From JAKEHZ01 sp035280505 (GTDB lineage: Bacteria; Acidobacteriota; Blastocatellia; RBC074): a DNA stretch of 64,000 nt. Position numbers and translations under genes: made by a program. The DNA lies in the NCBI GenBank assembly GCA_035280505.1, contig DATEFT010000635.1, positions 1-64,000 of the forward strand, read 5' to 3'. Positions 20,001 to 27,563 of this stretch are shown here, piece by piece (the first letter of the stretch is position 1; each line of letters starts with the position of its first letter). Below the pieces are notes generated by a model. The model did no database searches. It was not told the DNA's origin and saw only the letters and a list, made by a program, of their open reading frames with translations.

Positions 20001-20315
20001 CCCTTCGCCGTCGGGAGAAATACCGGCCTCGGACCCGGATTCTTCACCACGGATCTGCGGATCGGCCGCCGGTTCCGGCTCAGCCCCGACAGCCCGCGCA
20101 CCATCGAGGCCATCTTCGACACCTTCAACCTCTTCAATCGGGTCAACTATAAAGAGGTGAACGGCAACACCGGCGGCGTGCTCTATCTCGAACAGTTGGG
20201 AATCACCGATTTCCGCGTGACCGGCTGTGCCGACCGGGCCGCCAGCAGCTTCTGCGGCTTCACCTCCGCCTATGAACCGCGCGTCATTCAACTGGCGGTG
20301 AAACTCAATTTCTAA
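17067..20315 (+). CDS. TonB-dependent receptor, Oar-like (receptor 4, no TonB partner)
   Basis: A 1082-residue receptor with signal peptide (about 1-26, ending LAQAQ), carboxypeptidase-regulatory-like domain, plug words NLPLNGRNFLDF and QIDGVDNNDI, and a barrel ending LAVKLNF. It has the C-terminal Cys loop GCADRAASSFCGF seen in receptors 3 and 5. GGAGGT precedes the ATG. Unlike its four paralogues it is followed not by a TonB-domain gene but, after a palindrome, by rpmB. It may use a partner encoded beside another receptor, or its own partner was lost when rpmB and the array came together. Confidence 0.9.
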   Translation: MLRDLVRVCYVFSLLLLTAGPGLAQAQSASADLTGSVADPSKAVVSGATVTAVNLETGLIRVATSDLTGVYRVSLLPPGCYELKVRAEGFNVQVKRNIMLTVGQTALINFDLALGVKTETEVIETSTPVIEMERTHQSSTITQRPIDNLPLNGRNFLDFARLTPGVVEESPAVAKVLVPQLPTSGLSFAGQNGRSNSIQIDGVDNNDITSNGVRPTISQEAVREFQINRHGYNAEFGRASGGVINIVSKSGSNELHGNLYDYFRNERLDARNVFASAYRQDPPFKRNQPGFTLGGPLQRDRTFFFASYEGLIRRESTISTILADPWILNPTTGQQSLIAPLLGSTNPDDVLLGQQLQALLTTTANSAPQSIGPALQQNRATYHYLAASTGIFPVNETSNTGSLRIDHAFSEQDYLFSRYNLTNDSQRNIGIGGLFAPSAGFDLAIIDHTYVLGETHLFRGGSTNELRLQLVRNAFNANTVDPFGPHYQIAGIGTFGRDFTAPSNRTQWRGQVLDNYSVKWGRHNFKLGGDFNRYAFEVYNPVFGGGNIDFTQLPIPLGAVLNGKTQAQLNAALSRLGRPELGSVLLQPLTTVQQINFGLPSAINQGYGNPNTNLNGSILGLYLQDGLQIKPDLYLSFGLRYDYELQPDGTPRDGNNLGPRFGFTYTPFKGGKTLIRGGGGLYYQSLYTATAFISTILGRGQISNVLVSADPLLTPIAANSPCGQALASGLQPSFCFYQQLVAGGRLSFSPTSTIPESAYSDLLGLTRQTSANRVILRLDNNAVNPYSVQGSLGIDHQFGRDLSLSVNYLINRGTKLIRTRQVNALPNTVMTDAFGRPALTNRVDPTRLADYVYETAGSSIYHGLAVSLNKRLSRHYQLIGAYTFGKAIDDVTDLNFEQGPQDPTRIGADRSLSSFNVSHRLSLTSLFDSPFRGGAGRPLYDRILADFYLSPILTLRSGFPFNIRTGIDVNMDNNNNDRPFAVGRNTGLGPGFFTTDLRIGRRFRLSPDSPRTIEAIFDTFNLFNRVNYKEVNGNTGGVLYLEQLGITDFRVTGCADRAASSFCGFTSAYEPRVIQLAVKLNF

Positions 20316-20343
20316 AGATTCTCTTGACCGAATCGATGGCTAG

Positions 20344-20406
20344 ACCGCGAAATCCGCGAAACACGCTGAATCAGCATTTTTTCGCGGATTTCGCGGGTTT
20401 CGCGGC
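20344..20406. repeat. CGCGAAA-family palindrome between receptor 4 and rpmB
   Basis: ACCGCGAAATCCGCGAAA (from 20344) is mirrored by TTCGCGGATTTCGCGGGT (from 20381), with the right arm continuing to 20406. It starts 28 bases after the receptor stop. The repeating 9-base words allow pairing in more than one register. Confidence 0.7.
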
Positions 20407-20536
20407 TTGAATCCAACCCGCCCCCCGCGCCGGTCCCCGGTTCCGGAAGTGGCCGTCAGCCCTAGCATGATGTGGAAGCTTTATGATATGTTTCGGAACT
20501 TCGTGATCATCAGAGATTTTTAGAAGGAGTTTTTCA

Positions 20537-20773
20537 ATGGCTAAGAGATGTCAGGTCACGGGCAAGAAGCCCATGTCCGGTAACAATGTTTCACACGCGA
20601 ACAACAAAACGAAACGCCGTTTTGAACCGAATCTGCAACATCACCGTTTCTGGGTGCCGAGCGAAGGCCGCTGGGTGCGGCTGCGGGTGACCGCTCGTGG
20701 AATCAAGACCATCGACAAGCTCGGAATCGAAAAAGTGCTGGCCGAGATCCGCGCGCGCGGCGAAAAGGTCTAG
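20537..20773 (+). CDS. rpmB: 50S ribosomal protein bL28
   Basis: The 78-residue protein has the bL28 pattern: AKRCQVTGKKPMSGNNVSHA at the N-terminus, KTKRRFEPNLQHHRFW in the centre and a basic C-terminal half. It is a structural protein of the large ribosomal subunit. Only one Cys of the first CxxC pair remains (C5, then Thr at 8), so this is a form without the zinc site. The start has a good AGAAGGAG site about 7 bases upstream. A ribosomal gene inside a receptor array is out of place; it has its own 220-base upstream region and is flanked by palindromes on both sides. Confidence 0.95.
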   Translation: MAKRCQVTGKKPMSGNNVSHANNKTKRRFEPNLQHHRFWVPSEGRWVRLRVTARGIKTIDKLGIEKVLAEIRARGEKV

Positions 20774-20812
20774 TCCGTCGACTCGAAAAGTAACTGCGCG
20801 GCCTGCACATTT

Positions 20813-20869
20813 CTTAAACTGCGAATACGCGAAGAGTCGATCCAATTCGCGTATTTCGTAGTTTAGAAG
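20813..20869. repeat. CGCGAAA-family palindrome after rpmB
   Basis: CTTAAACTGCGAATACGCGA (from 20813) pairs with TTCGCGTATTTCGTAGTTTA (from 20846), with one bulge. It begins 40 bases after the rpmB stop and is probably the 3' end structure of its message; no clean T run follows. Confidence 0.65.
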
Positions 20870-21121
20870 TGACCAACCCGAGTACCTGGTTTTTAACTCC
20901 GACCTTCCAAGAATAACCTTCGAAGTACCTCGAGTTTACAATTGGTACCCGCCAAGTTAGCGAATATTCAGCCAATACCTACTCGCCTGGTAAGGAAAAT
21001 ACCTACAAATTCCGTACCAATACAACATTTTTGATGCCGATATTATAGGGATAAGCCATCATCGATCAATCACTTATCGATAAAAAGCCGGATCGCCGCA
21101 GGGGCTGGTAGCAGTAATCCA

Positions 21122-21148
21122 TTGACATCTCCCTGCGAAATGTATAGC
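21122..21148 (+). promoter_or_regulatory. Promoter-like motif shared by receptor genes (copy 4)
   Basis: TTGACA (21122-21127) and TATAGC (21143-21148) with a 15-base spacer, in the context CGAAATGTATAGCTTA that closely matches CGAAATGTATAGTTTG of copy 1. The receptor 5 start is about 455 bases downstream. Confidence 0.6.
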
Positions 21149-21221
21149 TTATCGGCGCTCCTCATCAAAATGTGAACTGGTCAAGACGTGTACTAACGAT
21201 TATTCATATTTATTTTATATC

Positions 21222-21265
21222 ATCTTAAGAGGTGCTGTTCCCTCTTTCACTTTGCCTCTTAAGAT
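21222..21265 (+). promoter_or_regulatory. Perfect 11-bp inverted repeat in the receptor 5 leader
   Basis: ATCTTAAGAGG (21222-21232) and CCTCTTAAGAT (21255-21265) are exact complements around a 22-base loop. In the predicted transcript this lies about 70 bases after the start, so it could be a leader hairpin or a dimeric protein-binding site. No T run follows, so it is not a standard terminator. Confidence 0.45.
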
Positions 21266-21604
21266 TCGGAACAGATAGGCACAGCCAATCACGACTCGCT
21301 TCAAAACTATGACCCCCGTGCAGGAGCCCCGTTAGTTAGTCCTAAGCGAGATGTAGCAGCGCAAATCAGAGAATTACACCGTTTCGCCCGATGTGAACCT
21401 TATCATCACAACCGGGTGGGGCCTCATATCGCAAAGCGCAGTCACGCTCTACGCTCGCCCATATCATACTTTTTTCAAGGCAATTATGGATTCTTAAATG
21501 CCGCTCCGCGCGCATCTTCCCCCAAGGCGATGCAAGCGGAATAGATACGACTAACTTGCAGCGCGGCAGTCCTTGCCGCTCGGTCGAGCTAAGAAGGAGG
21601 TCCA

Positions 21605-24600
21605 ATGCTGAAGCCAATGATAAGGATATTATCTTTGTGTGCCCTGCTTGTTGTAAGCACCATTTCGGCTTTTGCCCAAGCCCAAGGTTCATCAGCCGAT
21701 TTAACCGGCGTCGTCTTTGATTCTTCGAGATCGGTGGTCAGCGGAGCGACGATTACGGCCGTCAATCTGCAGACGCAGTTGACGCGCACCACCACCAGCG
21801 ACTCGAATGGTAACTATCGTATCTCCCTGCTGCCGCCGGGCGAGTATGAGATTAAGGTCAAGGCATCGGGTTTCAATCTTCAGGTTAAACGGGGTATCGT
21901 CCTGACCGTCGGACAGACCGCAGTGATCAATTTCGATCTGCTGATCGGGGTCAAGATGGAGACGGAAGTGATCGAGACCGCCATGCCCCTGATCGAGCCC
22001 GAACGGACCCACCAGGCTTCGACGATCACCCAGAAACAGATCAGTAATCTGCCGATCAACGGGCGCAATTTTATGGAGTTTACGAGGTTGGCGCCCGGCG
22101 TGGTCGAGGAGAGTCCGACCGTTACGAACACCCAGGCTCCGCAGTTGCCGACCTCGGGCCTCTCGTTTGCCGGTCAGAGCGGCCGCGCCAACAGCACTCA
22201 GATCGACGGCGTCAGCAACAACGACATCGCCAGTAACGGTGTCCGCCCGACTCTGAGCCAGGAAGCGATTCGGGAGTTTCAGATCAATCGCCACGGCTAC
22301 AGCGCCGAGTTCGGCCGCGCCAGCGGAGGCGTGATCAACATCGTCTCGAAGAGCGGGTCCAACGAATTTCACGGCAACTTCTACAACTATTTCCGGAACG
22401 AACGGCTCGACGCGCGCAACACTTTCGCCTCGTCATTCCAGCAGGATCCTCCTTTCAAAAGGAATCAACCCGGCTTCACCTTCGGCGGACCGTTGAGAAG
22501 GGACCGCACCTTCTTCTTCCTCGCTTCCGAGGGCCTGCTCCGGCGCGAGTCGGCGATCACGACGGTCCTCAACGATCCTTCGATCCTGAACCCGACCTCG
22601 GCCCAGCAGGACCTGATCAACACCCTGATCAATTCCGGCAATGCGGCCGCGGCGCTGCAGGGGCAACAGCTCCAGGCCCTGTTGACGACGGGACCGAACA
22701 GCCCGCCGCCGACGATGGGTCCGCTGCAACCGGGACAACCGTTCCAGCAGAATCTCTCGACTTTTAATTTCCTGACCTCCGCACAGGGCATCTTCCCGGT
22801 GCAGGAGTCGTCGAGCACCACCAGTCTCCGGATCGATGAGGCTTTGAGAGAGCAGGACTATCTCTTCCTCCGGGCCAACTATACCAACGACACGCTGCAC
22901 AACACCGGCGTGGGCGGCCTCTCGGGTCCGTCGGCGGGTTTCGACAACCGCATTATTGATCGCGCGATTGTTGTCGGTGAGAACCATATCTTCAGAAACG
23001 GCGCCTCGAACGAGTTCCGCTTCGAGTTTTCGCGCAACGTCTTCAACGCTCACACGGTAGATCCGTTCGGCCCCCAGTATCTGGTGCCCAGCGTCGGCAC
23101 CTTCGGCCGGGATTTCAATGCGCCGTCGGATCGCACCCAATATCGGTACCAGTTCCTCGATAATTACAGTTTCAAACGCGGCCGAAACAACGTCAAATTC
23201 GGCGGCGATTTCAGTCACTACCGGTTCAACGTCTCGACCCCGCTCTTCGGCGGCGGCGTCCTGGATTTCTCGCCGGTCGTCCCGCTCGGGACCTACCTGG
23301 CAGGCGTCTACGGTCCGGCCGCGCTCGCGCAATTGACCAACAACCTGCAGACGCCGGTCTCCGCCGGCGGCTTCGGCCGCCCGGATCTGGTCCAGGCGCT
23401 CTCGACGCCGTTGACCTCCGTGCAACATTTGAACCTGGGCCTGCCCCGGGTGATCAATCAGGGCTTCGGCGACCCGACGGCCAGAATCAGCGGCAATATC
23501 CTGGGGCTCTACGCCCAGGACGGTCTGCAATTGAAACCCAATCTCTACCTGAACCTGGGTCTGCGCTACGATTACGACCTGCAGCCGACGGGGACTCCGC
23601 GGGACCCCAACAATTTCGGCCCGCGCGTCGGATTCACGTATAGCCCGAGCCGGAACGGCAAGACCGTGATCCGAGGCGGCGGCGGTCTCTACTACCAGTC
23701 GCTGTACAGCGCGACCTCGTTCATCTCCAGGGTGCTGGGTCAGGGACAGATCACCAATATCCTGGTCTCGATCGATCCGACGATGACGCCGGCGGCCCCC
23801 AACTCGGTCTGCGCGATGGCGCCGTCTCCGTCGGCCTGCTTCTACCAGACGCTGGTCTCGACCGGAGTCGTGGGTTTCAACTCGATCGGCAGCATCCCGC
23901 AGTCGGCCTACGCGAACCTGCTGGGGTTGACGACCGCGACGAGCAACAATCGGGTGGTGATCAGGCTGCATAACGGGGCGGTCAACCCCTACAGCCTGCA
24001 AGGGAGCCTCGGGGTCGACCGCGAGTTCGGACGAGACCTGTTCGTCTCGGTCAGCTACCTGGTCAATCACGGGGTCAAATTGGGCCGCACCCGGCAGTCC
24101 AACACCTTCGCCGATCCGACCCGGCTCGATGCCTTTGGACGGCCGTCGTTGACCGGACGCCTCGATCCCACCAGATTGGTCGATTTCGTCTATGAGACGG
24201 CGGGCAATTCGATCTATCACGGGCTGGCCGTGTCGATGAACAAACGATTCAATCGCAACTTCCAATTGATCGCGGCTTACACGGTGAGCAAGGCGATCGA
24301 CGATGCCACCGATCTCAATCTGGACCAGGGACCGCAAGACCCGACCAATGCCCGGCTCGATCGCGGGCTGTCGTCGTTCAACGTCGCCCATCGGCTCTCG
24401 CTCTCCTCGCTGATCGACAGCCCGTTCCGCAGCGGCGCGGGCCAACCGTTCTATCAGCGGGCGCTGTCCAATTTCTACATCTCGCCGATCGTGACGGCGC
24501 GGTCGGGATTCCCCTTCAACATCCAGACCGGTGTTGACATCAACGGGGACAACAACAACAACGATCGTCCGTTTGCGATCGGAAGAAATACCGGGATGGG

Positions 24601-24883
24601 ACCGGCATTCTTCTCGACCGATCTGCGCGTCGGCCGCAAGTTCGCGCTCGGCGCCGACAACGCCCGGTCCATCGAGGCGATTCTCGACACGTTCAATATC
24701 TTCAACCGGGTCAATTATCGTGACGTCAACAACAACACGGGCGGGGTGCTCTACCTCGATCAATTGGGATATTCGGATAGCCGGATCTCGGGTTGTTCGG
24801 ATAAATCGACGACTTCACTTTGCGGATTTACTTCCACCTATGACCCGCGAGTCCTTCAACTCGCGCTGAAGCTCAATTTCTAA
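21605..24883 (+). CDS. TonB-dependent receptor, Oar-like (receptor 5)
   Basis: A 1092-residue receptor with signal peptide (about 1-25, ending FAQAQ), carboxypeptidase-regulatory-like domain, plug words NLPINGRNFMEF and QIDGVSNNDI, and a barrel ending LALKLNF. The plug has Ser where paralogues have Asp (GVSNND for GVDNND). It shares the C-terminal Cys loop GCSDKSTTSLCGF with receptors 3 and 4. AAGGAGGT lies 5 bases before the ATG. It is followed by TonB 4 after 152 bases that include an 8-bp hairpin. Confidence 0.9.
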   Translation: MLKPMIRILSLCALLVVSTISAFAQAQGSSADLTGVVFDSSRSVVSGATITAVNLQTQLTRTTTSDSNGNYRISLLPPGEYEIKVKASGFNLQVKRGIVLTVGQTAVINFDLLIGVKMETEVIETAMPLIEPERTHQASTITQKQISNLPINGRNFMEFTRLAPGVVEESPTVTNTQAPQLPTSGLSFAGQSGRANSTQIDGVSNNDIASNGVRPTLSQEAIREFQINRHGYSAEFGRASGGVINIVSKSGSNEFHGNFYNYFRNERLDARNTFASSFQQDPPFKRNQPGFTFGGPLRRDRTFFFLASEGLLRRESAITTVLNDPSILNPTSAQQDLINTLINSGNAAAALQGQQLQALLTTGPNSPPPTMGPLQPGQPFQQNLSTFNFLTSAQGIFPVQESSSTTSLRIDEALREQDYLFLRANYTNDTLHNTGVGGLSGPSAGFDNRIIDRAIVVGENHIFRNGASNEFRFEFSRNVFNAHTVDPFGPQYLVPSVGTFGRDFNAPSDRTQYRYQFLDNYSFKRGRNNVKFGGDFSHYRFNVSTPLFGGGVLDFSPVVPLGTYLAGVYGPAALAQLTNNLQTPVSAGGFGRPDLVQALSTPLTSVQHLNLGLPRVINQGFGDPTARISGNILGLYAQDGLQLKPNLYLNLGLRYDYDLQPTGTPRDPNNFGPRVGFTYSPSRNGKTVIRGGGGLYYQSLYSATSFISRVLGQGQITNILVSIDPTMTPAAPNSVCAMAPSPSACFYQTLVSTGVVGFNSIGSIPQSAYANLLGLTTATSNNRVVIRLHNGAVNPYSLQGSLGVDREFGRDLFVSVSYLVNHGVKLGRTRQSNTFADPTRLDAFGRPSLTGRLDPTRLVDFVYETAGNSIYHGLAVSMNKRFNRNFQLIAAYTVSKAIDDATDLNLDQGPQDPTNARLDRGLSSFNVAHRLSLSSLIDSPFRSGAGQPFYQRALSNFYISPIVTARSGFPFNIQTGVDINGDNNNNDRPFAIGRNTGMGPAFFSTDLRVGRKFALGADNARSIEAILDTFNIFNRVNYRDVNNNTGGVLYLDQLGYSDSRISGCSDKSTTSLCGFTSTYDPRVLQLALKLNF

Positions 24884-24927
24884 CCGGACCTTCTTTGAGC
24901 GGTCAGGTGAGAGTAGAGGACAGGGAG

Positions 24928-24949
24928 CGCCAGTGATCTGGCACTGGCG
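24928..24949. repeat. Short hairpin between receptor 5 and TonB 4
   Basis: CGCCAGTG (24928-24935) and CACTGGCG (24942-24949) form a perfect 8-bp stem with a 6-base loop, 44 bases after the receptor stop. It is unrelated in sequence to the CGCGAAA family but in the same position relative to its genes. Confidence 0.5.
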
Positions 24950-25035
24950 AAGCGGCTGATGACCGAGGTCCAGGTGGCTGGCGTTCCCCGCACTCAAATG
25001 AATGGAAGTCCGGAGGTAGCTGAAGGAGAAGGGAT

Positions 25036-26046
25036 ATGAAAGTCTCTGCGATTGCGATTGCGATTGCGGTGTGTTTAGCGGTAAACACCAGGTCGCAAAC
25101 AGCGTCGTTCGAGAATCAGGCTCTGGCCTTAGTGCAACGCACCCTGGCCTCTGACCTGGACGCGGAATTGCCCAAACTTCCGTTCCCGACCTGGTTCAGT
25201 CAACTGCTGGGCCCACAGGCGGGGGTGATTTGGCAATTGACCGAGTGCGGCGAACCGATCAAGGCCTCCACCGAGGAGGGGCCGGATCTGTGTGCCTGTG
25301 CCGAGGTCAACGCCAGCCTGCCGGACGGCCGCAAAGTGATCGTCGCGATCACCATCGGAACCTTCAAAAAGGGGATCACCGGCACCCCGGCCTTCTTTCA
25401 TGCCGTCATCGAACGCAACGAACAGCTCTATGATGCCCCCCGGTTGCGCGATCTCCCGGGAATGCTCTCCATGCCGAAACCCGCCGCGATTCCGGCCGCC
25501 AACCGAGCAAGCAAACGAGCCGTCAAGCTGCCCATCATCCGAGCGGAACGAACCAAACTTCAGTTCCTGGTTCAGGCCGATCCGCTGCGTCTGGCGCTGC
25601 TGGCCGCCCCAAACTCCAACCTGCGGCCCGATGTGTCCGACCTGGAACAGACCCCTCCGATTCCGTTAAAGACCGCGCCGACGCCCGCCAACGCGCCTCA
25701 ACCGGTTCCGGCATCCGGCGACACCTCTCAAACGACGGCCAGCCTGACACCGGACACGCCATCGGACGAGCAACTGTTGGACGGCAAAGCCATCACCAGA
25801 GTCAAACCGGTCTATCCGCCCAACGCCAAATTGATGAACGCGCTCGGAGAGGTCAGGGTGCGAATTACCATCTCGGAACAAGGAAAGGTCATCGAGGCCA
25901 AGGCGATCACCGGGCACATGGCCCTGCGCGGGGCGGCGGTTGAAGCGGCCTTCAGGTGGGTCTTCAAACCGACAACCCTCAACGGCGCTCCGGTCAAGGT
26001 GCGGGGCATCTTGACCTTCGACTTCACTCACAACTCCCAATACTGA
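25036..26046 (+). CDS. Exported protein with unrecognised N-terminal domain and TonB C-terminal domain (TonB 4)
   Basis: This 336-residue paralogue has a signal peptide (about 1-21, ending TRSQ), the N-terminal domain with GVIWQLTECG, CAEV and IGTFKKG, a Pro/Ala/Thr-rich linker (about 185-250) and a TonB C-terminal domain with VKPVYPPNAKLMNALG and a final VRGILTFDFTHN. The start has AAGGAGAAGGG upstream. It carries an extra Cys pair (LCACAEV) compared with paralogues. It ends 9 bases before the stop of the convergent DUF4350 gene. Confidence 0.8.
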   Translation: MKVSAIAIAIAVCLAVNTRSQTASFENQALALVQRTLASDLDAELPKLPFPTWFSQLLGPQAGVIWQLTECGEPIKASTEEGPDLCACAEVNASLPDGRKVIVAITIGTFKKGITGTPAFFHAVIERNEQLYDAPRLRDLPGMLSMPKPAAIPAANRASKRAVKLPIIRAERTKLQFLVQADPLRLALLAAPNSNLRPDVSDLEQTPPIPLKTAPTPANAPQPVPASGDTSQTTASLTPDTPSDEQLLDGKAITRVKPVYPPNAKLMNALGEVRVRITISEQGKVIEAKAITGHMALRGAAVEAAFRWVFKPTTLNGAPVKVRGILTFDFTHNSQY

Positions 26047-26055
26047 CCGCCGAAA

Positions 26056-27459
26056 CTACTTGCCCAGTTGCGCCAGGATCCGGCGCATCCGGGCGACGAT
26101 CTTGATCAGGTGCGGGTCGTCGATCGGTTCCCCGTTCAGCACCAGTTCGCCCGCGCTCAGAGCCTGCCGAACCTCCATCTCTGAAACCGGCACTTGACGA
26201 CGTCGTAGGCTGGAGACGATCTCCTCCACCGTGGCGCGAGATGAGAGCCCCAGCCGGCGGCAGAGCTGCGTCTTGAATCGGGAATAGATATTTTCGATCG
26301 CCAGATCCCGCGCCCTCGCCACCCGCTGCAAATTGGCCATGGAGCTGACGAACTCGAGCGGTGAGTGACGATCCGGCCGGGCCAGGGGTAAGGGTCGCAC
26401 AAATCGCCGCGCCGAGCTGTAGAGAATCAAGAGACCCAGCAGCAGCCCCTGGACCAACAGCCAGAGCATCGGCGTGCCGCGAAAATAGCTGATCAGCGGG
26501 TTGCCCCCGCTCTGATACCCGTGATGAAACTCGTCGAAGAGAATCCGGCGCGGCGTCTCATCCTCGCCGACGCTGAGCGAATCTATCAAGTTGAGCGCCA
26601 ACTCCAGGTTCGCGCCGCGGGCGACGCCGTTATTGGCAATCACAAACGGATCCGAGAGGAAGACGACTCGCCCCTCACCGAAGGCAAAATCGGCCAGAAC
26701 GGCGCCGTCTTTATCGCCCAGATGAATCACGGGCGCCGCGAGCGCCAAAAGCTCTTTCTCCTCTTCGGCGACGGGTTCGGAGGGAGGGGGCGGAGGTGAA
26801 GGTGAAGGCGAAGGTGAAGGCGAAGCCTCGGGAGCGGGCGCCACCTCCTTCTCCGTTTCGTCATTTTGATCGGGCGCTTCCTCAGAGGCCTCGCTCTCCT
26901 GAGAGTCGGGAGGGTCGAACTTCATCCTGGCCGCGAGCGTGGAGAGCGCCAGCCCCTTCAGACCTCTCGTCAAATCGGTCGGCTGCACGATCAACAAGTC
27001 GCTGCGGTCGTCGACCAACGACTCGGGCGGCGCCTGCCAGAGCGGAGGTTTGGCCGTGATCTCCGAATGGATCACCGAATCACCGAGTTGGACGACCGGG
27101 GTGCGGCTGATGATCAGGGCATTGCCGCCCGCGGCAATCCACGCCTGCAACGCCAGGGTCTCTTCGGGCGGCAGCTCTCGACCGAACTGAAACGGCCCGA
27201 CCACTACGAGCAACGCCTTATCGGCTTTTTCACCGAGCGATTGATACGATTCGCGCCATCGAGCGATCGGCCGGTTCGTCTCTTCGAGCAGTTGATAGAA
27301 AGCCCGCGTTCCGGTCGGCCCGCTGCTGTAACTCGAACGAATCGGCCGCTGCTCGCTCTCTTCCGGCCGATCAAATTCGACACTGCCCGCCGCGCTCAAA
27401 GCCAGAAGCACGGCCAGCACCAACAGCCCGGTAATGATCAATCCCAAGTAACGACGCAT
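26056..27459 (-). CDS. DUF4350-domain membrane protein
   Basis: The 467-residue protein starts with a transmembrane or signal segment (about 5-25) and then the DUF4350 region (SGPTGTRAFYQLLEE, about 45-60; LQAWIAAGGNALII, about 103-116). A long acidic/Pro linker (about 185-235) contains an SPSPSPSPSPPPPPSEP run encoded by a GAAGGT/GAAGGC microsatellite. A second DUF4350 part (LFDEFHHGY, about 305-313) and a second transmembrane helix (about 330-350) follow. Such proteins are usually encoded with a MoxR ATPase, a DUF58 protein and a DUF4129 protein; a DUF4129 gene lies upstream here. It is last in a three-gene minus-strand set, separated from DUF4129 by a 104-base gap holding a TCTAGA repeat. 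Function unknown; envelope assembly or stress has been proposed for the system. Confidence 0.75.
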   Translation of the reverse strand: MRRYLGLIITGLLVLAVLLALSAAGSVEFDRPEESEQRPIRSSYSSGPTGTRAFYQLLEETNRPIARWRESYQSLGEKADKALLVVVGPFQFGRELPPEETLALQAWIAAGGNALIISRTPVVQLGDSVIHSEITAKPPLWQAPPESLVDDRSDLLIVQPTDLTRGLKGLALSTLAARMKFDPPDSQESEASEEAPDQNDETEKEVAPAPEASPSPSPSPSPPPPPSEPVAEEEKELLALAAPVIHLGDKDGAVLADFAFGEGRVVFLSDPFVIANNGVARGANLELALNLIDSLSVGEDETPRRILFDEFHHGYQSGGNPLISYFRGTPMLWLLVQGLLLGLLILYSSARRFVRPLPLARPDRHSPLEFVSSMANLQRVARARDLAIENIYSRFKTQLCRRLGLSSRATVEEIVSSLRRRQVPVSEMEVRQALSAGELVLNGEPIDDPHLIKIVARMRRILAQLGK

Positions 27460-27466
27460 AATCTCT

Positions 27467-27563
27467 AAGTCTAGGGAAGTCTAGAAAAGTCTAGAAAAGT
27501 CAAAACCGGTCCCGATTCAGACTTCTCCAGATTTCTCCCGACCTTTCTAGACTTTTCTAGACT
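27467..27563. repeat. TCTAGA-family inverted repeat (copy 1)
   Basis: The left arm repeats AAGTCTAG words (27467-27501) and the right arm carries the complement, with CTTTCTAGACTTTTCTAGAC at 27543-27562. Each arm is itself a short tandem repeat of about 10 bases, so several pairing registers are possible. It abuts the stop codon of the DUF4129 gene (27564) on the minus strand and lies inside what looks like an operon. Confidence 0.75.

Larger units (their letters stand above)
20774..21604. other. Gene-free region: rpmB downstream palindrome and leader of receptor 5
   Basis: These 831 bases hold no gene I can support; a 108-codon open frame on the minus strand at 21366-21692 overlaps the receptor start and looks like chance. 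The stretch contains a palindrome at 20813-20869, the shared promoter at 21122-21148 and an 11-bp hairpin at 21222-21265. It is AT-rich up to about 21300 and ends in AAGGAGGT before 21605. Confidence 0.55.

Noticed and set aside
21366..21692. 108-codon minus-strand frame in the receptor 5 leader
   Set aside because: It overlaps the receptor start and shows no recognisable sequence.
1..26046. Genomic island with an integrase or transposase
   Set aside because: No integrase, transposase, tRNA or direct-repeat ends were found; the array looks like tandem duplication.
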